Source: Trinickia violacea (lineage in GTDB: Bacteria > Pseudomonadota > Gammaproteobacteria > Burkholderiales > Burkholderiaceae). Taken from it: a stretch of 64,000 nt of DNA. The stretch lies in contig NZ_CP040078.1 of assembly GCF_005280735.1 (NCBI RefSeq), positions 1,054,001-1,118,000 on the forward strand, given 5' to 3'. Below the pieces are notes generated by a model, which was not told the DNA's origin, did no database searches, and saw only the letters and a program-made list of their open reading frames with translations. Shown one piece after another: positions 31,180-40,924 of this stretch (the stretch's first letter is position 1; each line of letters begins with the position of its first letter). A program made the translations under genes and the position numbers.

Positions 31180-34100
31180 TTAGGCGCGCGCTAGCGGCGC
31201 TCCAATACGTTCGTGTCGAACACGCGCCTGCTCCAGAAATTCGGTTCGCTCGGCGCTACCGTGCGGACTGTGGTTGCCGAGTTCGTACAGTAGCAACACC
31301 TCGTCATAGCCGGCGCCGAGCGCGCGTGCGGCCGCGAGCCCTTTACGCCAGCATGCGACTGCGCGACGTCCATCATGTCGGGCTGCCGCCATTCGGCCCG
31401 CCAGCAACGCCGCTCGCGGCGCCGCCGCCTTCGTGGCGCGCGCATAGTGCGCGAGAATACGACACGCATGGTGCGCCTCGCGCCAGCTGGCCAATCCGCA
31501 CGCCGACGCATCGATTAGCGTTTGCGCAATACCAGCGATGCCGTCGGTGATGTACCACGCCACGGGCACGCCCGCCGATAACGTGTCGAGGCCCGCCCGA
31601 GCCGACTCGATAGCGCGCGTGTGATCGCCTAGTCGCCAATAGGAGGCTGCGATCAATCCTTGGCAGAATATTCGGTCAAACTGCGCTAATTCGCGTGCAC
31701 CCATGATCTTGCCCAGGCTCTTCACAAGTTCCTGCAATCGACGTCCTCTCGCCAAGGCGAGGCAGGTATCGAAGCCATACAGGTAAGCCGCAATTTGTGC
31801 CGGCGTGTCATGGCGTACAGGACGCAACTTGTCCAGCCATTCCTCTGCATCCGCCAATTGCCCTCGCGCCAGAGCAACGGCGCACAGGCCTGCAATCGAT
31901 TGCTGCCAACGCTCGATGGCGCCGAGGCGCACATAGAGTGAAGCCGAGTAAGTCAGACACGCCACGGCCTGTTCCCAGCGGGCATCTGCCGCCCAGTAGA
32001 CGCCGCTCACTACGTTAGCGTAGGCGATATCGTCGATTCCACCCTGTTCCGCGGCCAACGCCAGTGAGCGCTGGTTATAGACTTGTGATAGCCAGCGTTG
32101 GCCCGAACCGGCGAACCCGATCGCCATGGCAGCGAAGCCTTTCACCGTTTCACGCACGCTTCCTGAGCGTTCGGCAAGATTGAGAGACGTCAGCGTCGAA
32201 TGCAGAAGAGACAGTTGTCCGCTGTTGAAGTAAGCGATTTCACTGAGCCTCTCATGAATCTGCGAGATCCGGGGCAGCAGCGGGTTTGCGCTCCGGCCGC
32301 GCGTCAGACCCGCACGCGCACTCAATTGTTGGGTCAATTGCCAGGCAACGTCCAAGATCATCACAGTGGCGAAACGCGGCACCCGTCGGCCGGCGCACAC
32401 CAGCGCGCGATTGAAGTGAAGCTTTGCCGCACCATACTGAAACAATTCGTTATAGCCTTCGCCGAGAATCGCCTCGCAGCGCATCTCGCGCGCTCGATCG
32501 GGCGGCAAGTTGTGCTCGTTCGCAAGCCTGAGTGCCCGGTCCGCCTGCCTGACGGCATCACGGTTCGCATAGTGCTTCAATGAAAGCTCTGCAGACTTCT
32601 CGAGGTACGTGACGGCAGTTGGAATGTTGAGTGCGCGTTCCCAATGGGACGCCAGTGCTGCGAAGTGGGGCTCGAGATTGTGCGATTCGTTGCGTTCGAC
32701 CCAGCCGGCGATATCGCGATGCAGTTCTTGCCGGAGCGCGTACGGCAGCATTTCGTACACCGCGTCCTGCAGCAATACGTGCTTGAAACGGTAGCGGTCA
32801 CCCTCGTCACCTGCGAGGTAGTCTTCACCTACGGGGTAAATGACGTCTTCATGGTCGAGCCCCCGTGCCAATTTTTTGAGGTCGGCCATGCCTCTATCGC
32901 CAGGATAAAGATCGCATAGCATTTTCAGTGAAAACTCTTGCCCAATGACGGCCGCGATCTTCAACATGAGCTGCTCAGCGGCGCCAAGCGCATCGAGTCG
33001 GCTGACGATAACGCCGCGCAATCCCTCAGGCAACGAGACATTGGCCTCGCTAGCGGCCTCGGCGCTGAACGTTGCAACACCGTCTGTCACTTCGATATAG
33101 CCCGAGACGTGAAGCGCCAAAACGACCTCTTCGGCATAGAAAGGATTCCCCTCAGTGCGTTTCGCTACGAAATCCAGAAGTTCGTGCGTCACCTCAGCCG
33201 CACCTAGACGGTCGGCTATCAACGTGCCTAACGCCTCGCGCGTCAGGCCAGATAGGCAAATGCGACGCGATTCGTGCACGACGCCATGCGCCTCGACAGC
33301 GGAGGAATCGTCGAGAGGCCTGGTGGCGGCCAGCAGTAAGAGACCCGGTGGTCGCGCGACCGCGAGCTCCAAAAGCAACGTCGCCGACGCGCTGTCGAAC
33401 CAGTGCAAATCATCGGCGATCAGCAATATGGGCATGTCATGGGATGTGCGCGAAGCCAGTGCCGTAACGAGCATTCGTAAGCCCTTGGCACGCGCGTGGC
33501 CGACCATCTCCTGCGTGACTTCGGTATCGATGAATTGGAACGGCAGGATGTCGTTAAGCAGTGGCAGCCACGAAGTCAGGCATTCGTCGTCCGCAACGAG
33601 ATTGGCGGCGACACGGCCCGCCTGTGCCGGGTCGAACCTGCCTCCGCCGGAAAGCAGCTGTTCGAGGATGTGTCGCCAAACATAATGAACCGACATCGAT
33701 TCCACTGCGAAACCGGCGCTCCAAATGACTAACATCCCTCGCTCACGCGCCCGTGTAGCCAAATCCGCGATGAGTCGTGTCTTGCCGAGGCCTGCCTCAC
33801 CACACAACGAGATAACGTCGCCGTGGCCGGCCATCACCCGATCGAGCGCGATCGATAATTGTTGGGCTTCCACGTCGCGGCCGACAGATACACCCGCGAA
33901 TGGATGTCCCGCATACGCCACGCCTGCCCGCGGTTGCCACACGGCGACGACTTCGGCGAATCCCTTAGCCGGAACAGCGTCACGCGCCTCGAATTGAAAC
34001 TCGCGCGCGGCGGCATCGCGCGTTGACTTATCGCACAGTGTGCCGCCTTGCGCAGCGGTCATGAGCCGCGCGGCGCGGTTCACTACCCCTCCCGTCAGTC

Positions 34101-35196
34101 CCGCATGGCGGCGCTCATTGCCGCCGCGGTCTGCGTAAAAAGCCACGCCCGAGGCGATGCCGATGCTCACCGCAATGTCGCGCTCGCACATTGCGTCAGC
34201 AAGCGCGCGCGCCGCGGCTACCGCGCGAACTGCGTCATCCTCGTGTGCCATCAGCGGCAAACCAAATACCGAGAGTACCGTAACCCCTTTGTCATCCGCT
34301 GAAAGCTCGGCAAGTATGCCGCCAAAACGCTCATGGATCCTTTGCGTGCACTCTACTGCGGCTTGCAGAGGGTTCAGCGCGTGGTCGCGGGAGCAATCGA
34401 CGCCGGACAAGCCGATAAATAACGCGGTGATGTTTCTAAATTCTCCTAACCAACGGCCGCCACCCATGCGCACGCGTTCAAGAAAGTGTCGACCGAGAAA
34501 GCTTTCCAGCATCCCAAGTGGCGGACTGAGCGCAGAGGGTGGCGCTAATGGCATCAATACGGGGTCGCGTTCTTCCGTGATTGCAGCACCACCGCCAAGC
34601 AGCGGTCGAGCGTCAAAATGTCCTCTTACCTTGCTCCACAAGGATTCACATACGACTACCTCGTCCGCGCCACCCTTATGATTGGCTGCAGCCGCCTCGG
34701 CCACTGGACGGCCTGCGGTAAGGCTAAACCACTTTCCACCGAATCCTCCGACCGTCAGATGCGTGAGTTTGCCCTCTGCAAGCGAGACCCGTTGACGCAT
34801 TTGCACGCCGGTTTCCGCAATGATTTCAGGTAGCGCACGTTGAAGTGTCAAGCCGCAGTGCACGGCGAGCCGCGCTTCCTCATTCGGTGTCGTGCCGTAT
34901 TCCCAGATCACTCGAATGGCGTCGCCCGCGAAATCCAGAACATCACCACCGTACGCGATCGCGATTCCGGTCATTCTGCCGAAGTAGCGGTCAAGAATTC
35001 CTGACAGGCGTTCCGCTCCCGCTACCCCTTCGCGCGCGAATGTTTCCGTGAGCTCGGTAAAGCCCGCGATGTCCACCATCATGGCGACGCCTTCGAAATC
35101 GCGAGCACCCGGGCGCTCGCACTCGCCCGACGTCAACAGGTGCCGCGGTACGTAGCGCGAAAGCCCAGTGGGAGTGAATGCGCTTGTCTCGCCCAT
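31180..35196 (-). CDS. Class III cyclase-AAA ATPase-TPR protein, soluble adenylyl cyclase-like layout
   Basis: 1338 residues. Cyclase domain 1 (about residues 30-200) keeps both metal aspartates: MMVDIAGFTELTE and GGDVLDFAGDAIRV. Cyclase domain 2 (about 255-420) has lost the first one (ITALFIGLSGVD) but keeps SADDKGVTVLSVFGLP. Then follows an AAA/STAND ATPase with Walker A GEAGLGKTR and Walker B ILLIADDLHWFD, and a long TPR-like helical end. The order tandem cyclase-ATPase-TPR is that of soluble adenylyl cyclases. The start at 35196 has GGGGGAT upstream and was preferred to 35397. It probably makes cAMP, with one asymmetric active site; the regulator with a cyclic-nucleotide domain at 25865 is a possible partner. 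Confidence 0.85.
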   Translation of the reverse strand: MGETSAFTPTGLSRYVPRHLLTSGECERPGARDFEGVAMMVDIAGFTELTETFAREGVAGAERLSGILDRYFGRMTGIAIAYGGDVLDFAGDAIRVIWEYGTTPNEEARLAVHCGLTLQRALPEIIAETGVQMRQRVSLAEGKLTHLTVGGFGGKWFSLTAGRPVAEAAAANHKGGADEVVVCESLWSKVRGHFDARPLLGGGAAITEERDPVLMPLAPPSALSPPLGMLESFLGRHFLERVRMGGGRWLGEFRNITALFIGLSGVDCSRDHALNPLQAAVECTQRIHERFGGILAELSADDKGVTVLSVFGLPLMAHEDDAVRAVAAARALADAMCERDIAVSIGIASGVAFYADRGGNERRHAGLTGGVVNRAARLMTAAQGGTLCDKSTRDAAAREFQFEARDAVPAKGFAEVVAVWQPRAGVAYAGHPFAGVSVGRDVEAQQLSIALDRVMAGHGDVISLCGEAGLGKTRLIADLATRARERGMLVIWSAGFAVESMSVHYVWRHILEQLLSGGGRFDPAQAGRVAANLVADDECLTSWLPLLNDILPFQFIDTEVTQEMVGHARAKGLRMLVTALASRTSHDMPILLIADDLHWFDSASATLLLELAVARPPGLLLLAATRPLDDSSAVEAHGVVHESRRICLSGLTREALGTLIADRLGAAEVTHELLDFVAKRTEGNPFYAEEVVLALHVSGYIEVTDGVATFSAEAASEANVSLPEGLRGVIVSRLDALGAAEQLMLKIAAVIGQEFSLKMLCDLYPGDRGMADLKKLARGLDHEDVIYPVGEDYLAGDEGDRYRFKHVLLQDAVYEMLPYALRQELHRDIAGWVERNESHNLEPHFAALASHWERALNIPTAVTYLEKSAELSLKHYANRDAVRQADRALRLANEHNLPPDRAREMRCEAILGEGYNELFQYGAAKLHFNRALVCAGRRVPRFATVMILDVAWQLTQQLSARAGLTRGRSANPLLPRISQIHERLSEIAYFNSGQLSLLHSTLTSLNLAERSGSVRETVKGFAAMAIGFAGSGQRWLSQVYNQRSLALAAEQGGIDDIAYANVVSGVYWAADARWEQAVACLTYSASLYVRLGAIERWQQSIAGLCAVALARGQLADAEEWLDKLRPVRHDTPAQIAAYLYGFDTCLALARGRRLQELVKSLGKIMGARELAQFDRIFCQGLIAASYWRLGDHTRAIESARAGLDTLSAGVPVAWYITDGIAGIAQTLIDASACGLASWREAHHACRILAHYARATKAAAPRAALLAGRMAAARHDGRRAVACWRKGLAAARALGAGYDEVLLLYELGNHSPHGSAERTEFLEQARVRHERIGAPLARA

Positions 35197-35788
35197 CTTT
35201 CTATCCCCCGCAGACAACACATTACGTCCGTTCGCTTGGGTTGCATCGGTGGCATTCCGCCGGAAATCGGCGCTCGCCTGTTGGCGCGTGTCGTATCGAG
35301 GCACTATCCGCGAGACGCAATTTCTTTCCGGAGGAGATCGTAGCGTCGCTTTCAGCCCGATCTCCCCTGCGCCATAAGGATAGGGGTTCGATGACACGTT
35401 GGCCGCGACCTTATCTTTGGGTTGCTCGAAGAAGGCGAATTCCGCGGCGAGATCGCATTGCTTGTTGGGCGGCCACGTATTGCAGTCGCTGACGAGCCCC
35501 CGACTTTGAAATACCGTCGGTACATGCGAGATGTTATTTTAATTATCGAAAGTTACCAGCCGTTGATTTGGCGGAGGTTGCAGAGACTTTGACCGGTCAG
35601 CGCCAAATATAAGACGAGCGCGTCCTTACGTGAGTACGTGTAACTGAAAAATCAAATAGGCTTCATCACCAGAGTAGGTAAGCAATCAATTAAAAGCGGG
35701 CCGAACGAGCTCGGCTAAGCAGGCTCCATTGGCGGGACCGACCGCGTGAAGATTGGACGTGTCAATGCTCGGAAACCCGTCGTGACGG
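35197..35788. other. AT-rich intergenic region
   Basis: No gene seen. 35520-35700 is clearly lower in GC than the rest of the window (for example GATGTTATTTTAATTATCG and AAAATCAAATAGG). Together with the effector candidate that follows, this suggests acquired DNA. Confidence 0.5.
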
Positions 35789-35849
35789 TTCGCTTCCTCG
35801 GCTCGAACTTCGCGCCGCTGGGGCCGAATTCGGTTGCATCGCTCAAGAT
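35789..35849 (+). promoter_or_regulatory. PIP box / hrpII box with matching -10 element
   Basis: TTCGC (35789-35793), 15 bases, TTCGC (35809-35813), 30 bases, CAAGAT (35844-35849). This fits the consensus TTCGB-N15-TTCGB-N30-32-YANNRT recognised by HrpX/HrpB-type AraC activators of type III secretion genes, in both half-sites, both spacings and the -10. It is 128 bases before the start of the next gene. Confidence 0.75.
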
Positions 35850-35977
35850 TGACCTACGTCCTATACGCGTCGGCCGCGTTTCGCCATAGGCGAGCTAGCG
35901 CCGGCTCCAGGGGGCGTCCAGGCATCACGGGAAATATCGTTCCCGCACCTACGTCAACCGATTCAAGGAACTCAAAA

Positions 35978-36475
35978 ATGCCACTGGATAGAATCTCGAG
36001 CAGCACAGTGCCCCAAAATACGTCTGCGTCGGAGGAGCCCAGCTCCAGCCAACAGGGCCATCTCGGCTCGGCGTCGAGCAACGCCCCTGCGCACCCGCAG
36101 TTAGGCGCCCTGCAGCGACCCCCACACACTGTCGGTCAAGTGCAGGATATGGCCAAAAAAATCTTTGGCATGACGACCGGTGTTTCTCCGAAGGTCGTGA
36201 GTGAGTCCGGCGGCGAGAAAGGACAGGCGCTACGTAAGCTGCCGGCAACCGCTGAGAATATGACAAAGCTTTCTGCGTTCGAACATGCGGCCGCCAATGC
36301 GCCCGGCGACGCTACGACAGCAGACAAAATCGCAGCAGCGGCAGGCTTCGCGCGCAACGGCGCCGCCCATGTTGCTGCAAGCACAGCGGCGCTCGGCGCC
36401 GACGGCCTGCGAGGGGCGCATGCGGCGGGTTATCTCGAGGATCATATTGAGAATATCTCATCGAACTTTTCCTGA
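35978..36475 (+). CDS. Candidate type III secretion effector, unknown family
   Basis: 165 residues, no signal peptide, family not recognised. The first 35 residues are rich in Ser, Thr, Gln and Pro with few large hydrophobics (MPLDRISSSTVPQNTSASEE), the usual look of a type III secretion signal. The rest is Ala- and Gly-rich, predicted helical (TAENMTKLSAFEHAAAN, DKIAAAAGFARNGAAHVAAS). The start at 35978 was chosen as the first ATG that gives this profile; the frame is open to 35834. It stands alone, behind a perfect PIP/hrpII box and an AT-rich stretch. No secretion apparatus lies in the window. Confidence 0.6.
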   Translation: MPLDRISSSTVPQNTSASEEPSSSQQGHLGSASSNAPAHPQLGALQRPPHTVGQVQDMAKKIFGMTTGVSPKVVSESGGEKGQALRKLPATAENMTKLSAFEHAAANAPGDATTADKIAAAAGFARNGAAHVAASTAALGADGLRGAHAAGYLEDHIENISSNFS

Positions 36476-36650
36476 CGGACTCAATCTGCCGAGCATGCCC
36501 GGTTGGCCAGTCACGGCATGCATCGACGCCGAATAGCAATGCATTTTCTCGGCGTCGAAAACGTGGACGAAATGCTCATCCGTCGCACTTCGCGTCGCGA
36601 CACAGCCGACTTCTGCCTTGCCAACTGAGCATCCATCGGATGAGCAAGAG

Positions 36651-37202
36651 TCAGAACCCAGGAAGCCTCATAGTCTGCGGACTGTGGGACCGCGGCGGTA
36701 TCGCCTTCTCATGTTCGAGCAGCCAGCGCTTTCTGTTGGGGCCCCACGCGTAGCCCTTGAGATCGCCATTGCTGGCGATCACCCGATGGCACGGCACGAC
36801 GATGGCGATCGGATTGGCGCCATTGGCCACGCCGATGTCGATGGCTGCCCGCGGGTCGTTGAGGCCCAGATCCCTCGCGAGCTGGCGGTAAGTCGCGGTG
36901 GTGCCCACGGGAATGCGGCGCAGCGCGGCCCATACTCTGCGTTGCAGGTCAGAGCCCGCCGTGGCCGTTAGCAGGCCGTCGAGCGCATTCAACTCGCCCA
37001 GGAAATAGCGGGCAATGGCTTGAGCAATTCCCGACGGCGCACAGGCGTCGAGCAATGCGAGCGCGCCGTAGTGTTCGCGCAAGCCGCGATGCAGGTGCGC
37101 CCTATGGTCGGCGAAATCGAGCGCACGTATCGTCTGCTGAGCATCTGTGACAAGCAGGATGTCGCCGAGCGGCGACTCGAGGCGACTCAGAAACAGTTGC
37201 AT
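36651..37202 (-). CDS. ogt: Methylated-DNA--protein-cysteine methyltransferase
   Basis: 183 residues. The acceptor cysteine is in IVVPCHRVIASNG, and the DNA-binding helix RRIPVGTTATYRQLARDLGL precedes it. It removes the alkyl group from O6-alkylguanine in DNA by irreversible transfer to its own cysteine. ATG 37202 follows GAGGATCACATC; a longer open frame upstream has no support. The length fits Ogt rather than the Ada fusion. It is a single gene. Confidence 0.95.
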   Translation of the reverse strand: MQLFLSRLESPLGDILLVTDAQQTIRALDFADHRAHLHRGLREHYGALALLDACAPSGIAQAIARYFLGELNALDGLLTATAGSDLQRRVWAALRRIPVGTTATYRQLARDLGLNDPRAAIDIGVANGANPIAIVVPCHRVIASNGDLKGYAWGPNRKRWLLEHEKAIPPRSHSPQTMRLPGF

Positions 37203-37527
37203 GATGTGATCCTCATCCGTCGGATGCGACTCGCCACTGCCGACACGCGTCATCGAAGACCATGCATGCCGTGCTCGTGCGGAGCCCCTATCGCGTTTGC
37301 GCTTGTGGAGTACAAAAAGCGCCTTCCGCGAGATTGACAATAAATCGCTCGATGGCTCCTTTCGATCCGTTTCTTGCTGTAGCAATCCGTGTGGCTTTTG
37401 AGCGGAGCAGCCTCATTCGAATTTCACCGCAAGAAACGGGTGGCAGGGGGACACGTCGATCGATATCGTCGATTCCAAGCGGAGCAATTGGGCTTCGCCG
37501 TCTATCAGGATCAGGAAGGAGTCGAAC
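37203..37527. other. Intergenic stretch, no gene seen
   Basis: 325 bases between divergent ogt and the SnoaL-like gene. It should hold both promoters. CAGGAAGGAG just before 37528 is the ribosome site of the latter. Confidence 0.4.
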
Positions 37528-37977
37528 ATGTCGAAGCAAGATGACAACAAGGCGATCGTAGGCCGCTGGTTCACGAGCTTCTGGGGTGAGAATTGCAATC
37601 TCAGTATCGTCGACGAGATCGCCGCGCCGGACATGCTGCTCAAGTATTCGCTGCACGAGCCGCGCCGCGGCCGCGAAGACATCAAGGCGTTCATGACCGA
37701 TTTCCGCGCAGCTTTCCCGGACCTCAATTTCTGGGGCGCTGCCGAGCTCATTGCTGAAGGCGACTACGTCGTCGGTCAATGGGAAGGCGGCGGCACGCAT
37801 ACGGGCCCGGCTTTCAGCGACTTCCTCGCCGGAGCGCTACCGGCAGCGACGGGCCGCAAGATGCGCTTTACCGGCACCACGGTGTTGCGTCTGAAGGACG
37901 GCCGAATCGTCGAAGAGCTCGGTCTCGATGACGGAGTGACGGCTCTCACTCAACTGGGACTGATCAAAACGGTCTGA
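37528..37977 (+). CDS. SnoaL-like ester cyclase family protein
   Basis: 149 residues of the NTF2-like SnoaL type: DNKAIVGRWFTSFWG at the start, then RGREDIKAFMTDFRAAFPDL, GDYVVGQWEGGGTHTGP and RFTGTTVLRLKDGRIVEEL. Such proteins have a cone-shaped pocket; many act as isomerases or cyclases, others only bind ligands. ATG 37528 has CAGGAAGGAG before it. It has no close operon partner. Confidence 0.85.
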   Translation: MSKQDDNKAIVGRWFTSFWGENCNLSIVDEIAAPDMLLKYSLHEPRRGREDIKAFMTDFRAAFPDLNFWGAAELIAEGDYVVGQWEGGGTHTGPAFSDFLAGALPAATGRKMRFTGTTVLRLKDGRIVEELGLDDGVTALTQLGLIKTV

Positions 37978-38493
37978 GTGCGGCTAGCGCGGCATTGCTG
38001 GCGCGATCCGCTGGAGTAAAACCATGTTGCCATTTCTCTCGCTTCATGCACTTGTAGCGCAACGCGGTGATGGGTTGCGTCCAGAACTTCTTGCTATGTT
38101 CCAACGCTACGCCAGATCGGAAGCCGGCCTCAGTGCCGCTATCGAGCCGGACGAAGCAGAGGTCCATTGCAAGGCGCCGGACGTCGTTCGGAGTGCCCCT
38201 GCGAATAGCAACTTTCGCGATGAGCCGTTGACGAACGGCTCATGCCGCAGCGCGAGCGGACAGTAAGAAAGGACCACCGAGTGGCGCGATCGAGTCGTAT
38301 TGCGCCACTCGGTGACTGCGGGCTGGGGTCGTTGCCGACTTATTCGGGGTTGATCGATGTCCATCAAGGCAAGCGGCACGGAGGGCTACGCCGAAAACGC
38401 GTCGTCGCTTACATACTCTACCTCGATGGCAAGAGATGCCATCGAGGCAAAGCGGAAACGTTGCACAGCGTTCAATCCATTGCCGCGCCAGCT
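37978..38493. other. Intergenic stretch with two strong hairpins
   Basis: No convincing gene. Perfect hairpins: ten-base stem ATGAGCCGTT/AACGGCTCAT at 38220-38243 with loop GACG, and eleven-base stem CCTCGATGGCA/TGCCATCGAGG at 38421-38447 with loop AGAGA. The second lies past the end of the minus-strand SRPBCC gene and may be its terminator. Confidence 0.5.
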
Positions 38494-38982
38494 TCACCCA
38501 TGCTCGACGCCAAGGAGCCGAGCGTCCAGCCGCCGAGCCAGCGCCGCGCCGCCCTCGCGCATCACCGCATCGTGGTTCCATTGAAAAACCGGCCGCAACA
38601 ATGGCGCCAAAGCATTCATCCATGCGCGGTTCGTATGCACGCACCAGTCATAGCGGACGACGGTAAGGTTGCGTCCGTCGGTCGAAAAGCTCCACCGCCC
38701 GGCACCCTCGACGTCGCCACAGGCTTCTCCCTCCAACGCAAAGAACGGGTCGACGCGCGTCACCCGCATGTCGAACACAAGGCGATAGGGCAACCAACCT
38801 TTCCACGTATAGCGTTGTACCGCGCCCACCCCCTTATCGGAACCCGCCTCTATCTGGTCGACGCGCTCGACGTTATTCCACCACTCGGGCCAGCGCGCCG
38901 AATCCCGAATTGCCGCCCAAACGAGTGGTAATGGCGCTTCGATGCGCCAAATGGTGCAAAAGCGATATTCGACTGTCCGCAA
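38494..38982 (-). CDS. SRPBCC (START-like) family protein
   Basis: 162 residues with the SRPBCC start WRIEAPLPLVWAAIRDSARW, then PEWWNNVERV, YTWKGWLPYRLVFDMRVTRV and NHDAVMREGGAALARRL. This polyketide cyclase/dehydrase-like fold binds hydrophobic ligands. The function here is unknown. The gene is alone on the minus strand, with a strong hairpin past its stop. Confidence 0.85.
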   Translation of the reverse strand: MRTVEYRFCTIWRIEAPLPLVWAAIRDSARWPEWWNNVERVDQIEAGSDKGVGAVQRYTWKGWLPYRLVFDMRVTRVDPFFALEGEACGDVEGAGRWSFSTDGRNLTVVRYDWCVHTNRAWMNALAPLLRPVFQWNHDAVMREGGAALARRLDARLLGVEHG

Positions 38983-39338
38983 GCTGCCTCCATTTTTTTC
39001 TTAATATTCTTCTATCGATTTTGTCAGATGCATACCGCATGCGTCACCACTGGCGAATCCTGTTTGATGACTTTGAAGTCACCTATAAACATCGCCTCCT
39101 AATCGTCGGCCGCGTACGTCGCGCAGCCTGAAAAAAAGGCCGACACGGAAATACACGAGATTACGGTAGCCAATTATTGCGATCGTAAACGTTACAGGAC
39201 CGATTTTTGCTCTTTCGGCGTATCAAGGCACGCATCGCACGCCGCAATCATCGAGTCTTAGGCGGAAGCAGAGACGGCAGTAGTTCGAAGGGCGGAGCGA
39301 TGTCACTAATTTAATGGTGCTCTGACGTGGAGACGACG
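38983..39338. other. Intergenic stretch, no gene seen
   Basis: 356 bases between divergent genes. It is AT-richer near 38990-39030. A small palindrome TGACTTTGAAGTCA lies at 39068-39081 and might be an operator. Confidence 0.35.
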
Positions 39339-40472
39339 ATGACGACGATGGCGTTGGGCCTGCGGTTAGCTGCGGCAGCCGTGTTAACGATTGGCTTCGC
39401 CGGGTGCGGGGGTGGTGGAGCTTCGGCCAGTACGGATGCCACTGCATTGGAAGCCTCTGCACAGGCGAAGGCGTCGGCCGCGTCCAAGAGCACAAAACTT
39501 CAGCGCTATCAGATCGACCCGACGAAGGTCTTCGTCGCGGGTATTTCGTCCGGCGGTTTCGCGGCAGTGCAGATGCACGTTGCCCACTCTTCCACCTTCA
39601 AAGGGGCCGCGGTCTACGCTGGCGGCGTGTACTGGTGTGCTGGCGCCGGTGGAGCCGCGACAGCGTTGGCAAACTGTGGCGGCTTGACCCTTCCGTCGAA
39701 TCAGGCGTCGTACCACAGCACGCTGACTGAAGCCGAGGCGTATCTTGACGCGCAATCGTCCCTCGGCACCATCGACCCGGCGACGAATCTGCGTGGACAG
39801 CCCGTTTACCTCTGGTCCGGCACGCAAGACGAGGTGGTCAATCCGCTCGAGATGGCCGACCTCAATTCGGAATACCAACGCTATGGTGCCAACGTTCATT
39901 TCGACAACACGTTTCCCGCCGAGCACGGCTGGGAATCGCCCGATGGCGAACTTGCATGCGGCACGCTCGGAAGTCCCTACATGGTGCGCTGCTCGGCAAA
40001 TGGCGCAGTCTACGATTCAGTAGAAACGTGGCTGACGATGTTCCTCGGCCCATTGAACCCGCGCAACAACGGAAAGCTGTCGGGGACGCTGTCTGCATTC
40101 GATCAAACGGAGTTCGGGGCTTCCCCAGACCTTTCGATGAGCTCGACAGGCAGCGTTTTTGTTCCCAAGGCCTGCGCGCACGGGAACACGTGCGGATTCG
40201 TGCTCGCTCTGCACGGCTGTCTGCAAGAGGCATCACTGATCGGAAATCGCTGGGTCACCGAGGCCGGCATCAACGAATGGGCCGACACGAACAATCTCGT
40301 GGTCGTGTATCCCGACACGATTGCGTCATCTGCGCCGGGGCCGACCAACCCGAATGCATGCTTCGACTGGTGGGGCTACTCCAATCAATACGACCCGAAC
40401 TACGCGCTCAAGAGCGGCTTGCAGATGTCGGTGCTCTACGCGATGGTGCAGCGCGTGACCGGCCGACCGTAG
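39339..40472 (+). CDS. Secreted short-chain PHB depolymerase/esterase, type 2 catalytic domain
   Basis: 377 residues with a lipoprotein-like signal (LTIGFAGCGGGG) and an alpha/beta hydrolase of the extracellular short-chain-length polyhydroxyalkanoate depolymerase group. The nucleophile serine is in VFVAGISSGGFAAVQMH. VYLWSGTQDEVVNP carries the likely acid and HGWESPDGE or LALHGCLQ the histidine. ATG 39339 is preferred because GTGGAG stands six bases upstream; a GTG at 39327 is possible. Works outside the cytoplasm on polyester or ester substrates. Single gene. Confidence 0.85.
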   Translation: MTTMALGLRLAAAAVLTIGFAGCGGGGASASTDATALEASAQAKASAASKSTKLQRYQIDPTKVFVAGISSGGFAAVQMHVAHSSTFKGAAVYAGGVYWCAGAGGAATALANCGGLTLPSNQASYHSTLTEAEAYLDAQSSLGTIDPATNLRGQPVYLWSGTQDEVVNPLEMADLNSEYQRYGANVHFDNTFPAEHGWESPDGELACGTLGSPYMVRCSANGAVYDSVETWLTMFLGPLNPRNNGKLSGTLSAFDQTEFGASPDLSMSSTGSVFVPKACAHGNTCGFVLALHGCLQEASLIGNRWVTEAGINEWADTNNLVVVYPDTIASSAPGPTNPNACFDWWGYSNQYDPNYALKSGLQMSVLYAMVQRVTGRP

Positions 40473-40924
40473 CGTCGTCGTGACTCAGGTTTGCGTGGAC
40501 ATCAACAATCGTGCCGATGATCGGGTCATCTTCCTCCTGCCAGGGACCTTGTCGCGCGTATGAAAACAACGGGGTAGAGCCAGGTTCTGCCGTTTAACGC
40601 ACAGGTTGATTCGAGGCACTACGCTTCTGCAAGCACATACATATTCTGGCCGACCTTCTGCACGCCTCATGCCACATCAATAAACGTAGGGACGCCGCGA
40701 CACTAGCTGGCATCCGAAACGAATTATTCACACAGATGAGGCTGTCGCGACCTAGTGTGTTTTTGCAGACGAATCTCTCGGTGGGTGGCAGCGAGCGGCG
40801 GTTTTGCGGTGAGACAAGTCGTTTATCGCACGTGAATCGACCGTTCACATTTCGAGAGTCATGGTGCCGGTGATGGGCAGCCGGCAGTGCAAAGGGGGTT
40901 CTACGCATTTTCGCGAGGCAGAGA
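40473..40924. other. Intergenic stretch, no gene seen
   Basis: About 450 bases between two plus-strand genes for secreted proteins, without a recognisable frame or strong hairpin. Confidence 0.35.

Noticed and set aside
37964..38167. Minus-strand frame of 67 codons as a transposase fragment
   Set aside because: No motif of any transposase family could be matched.
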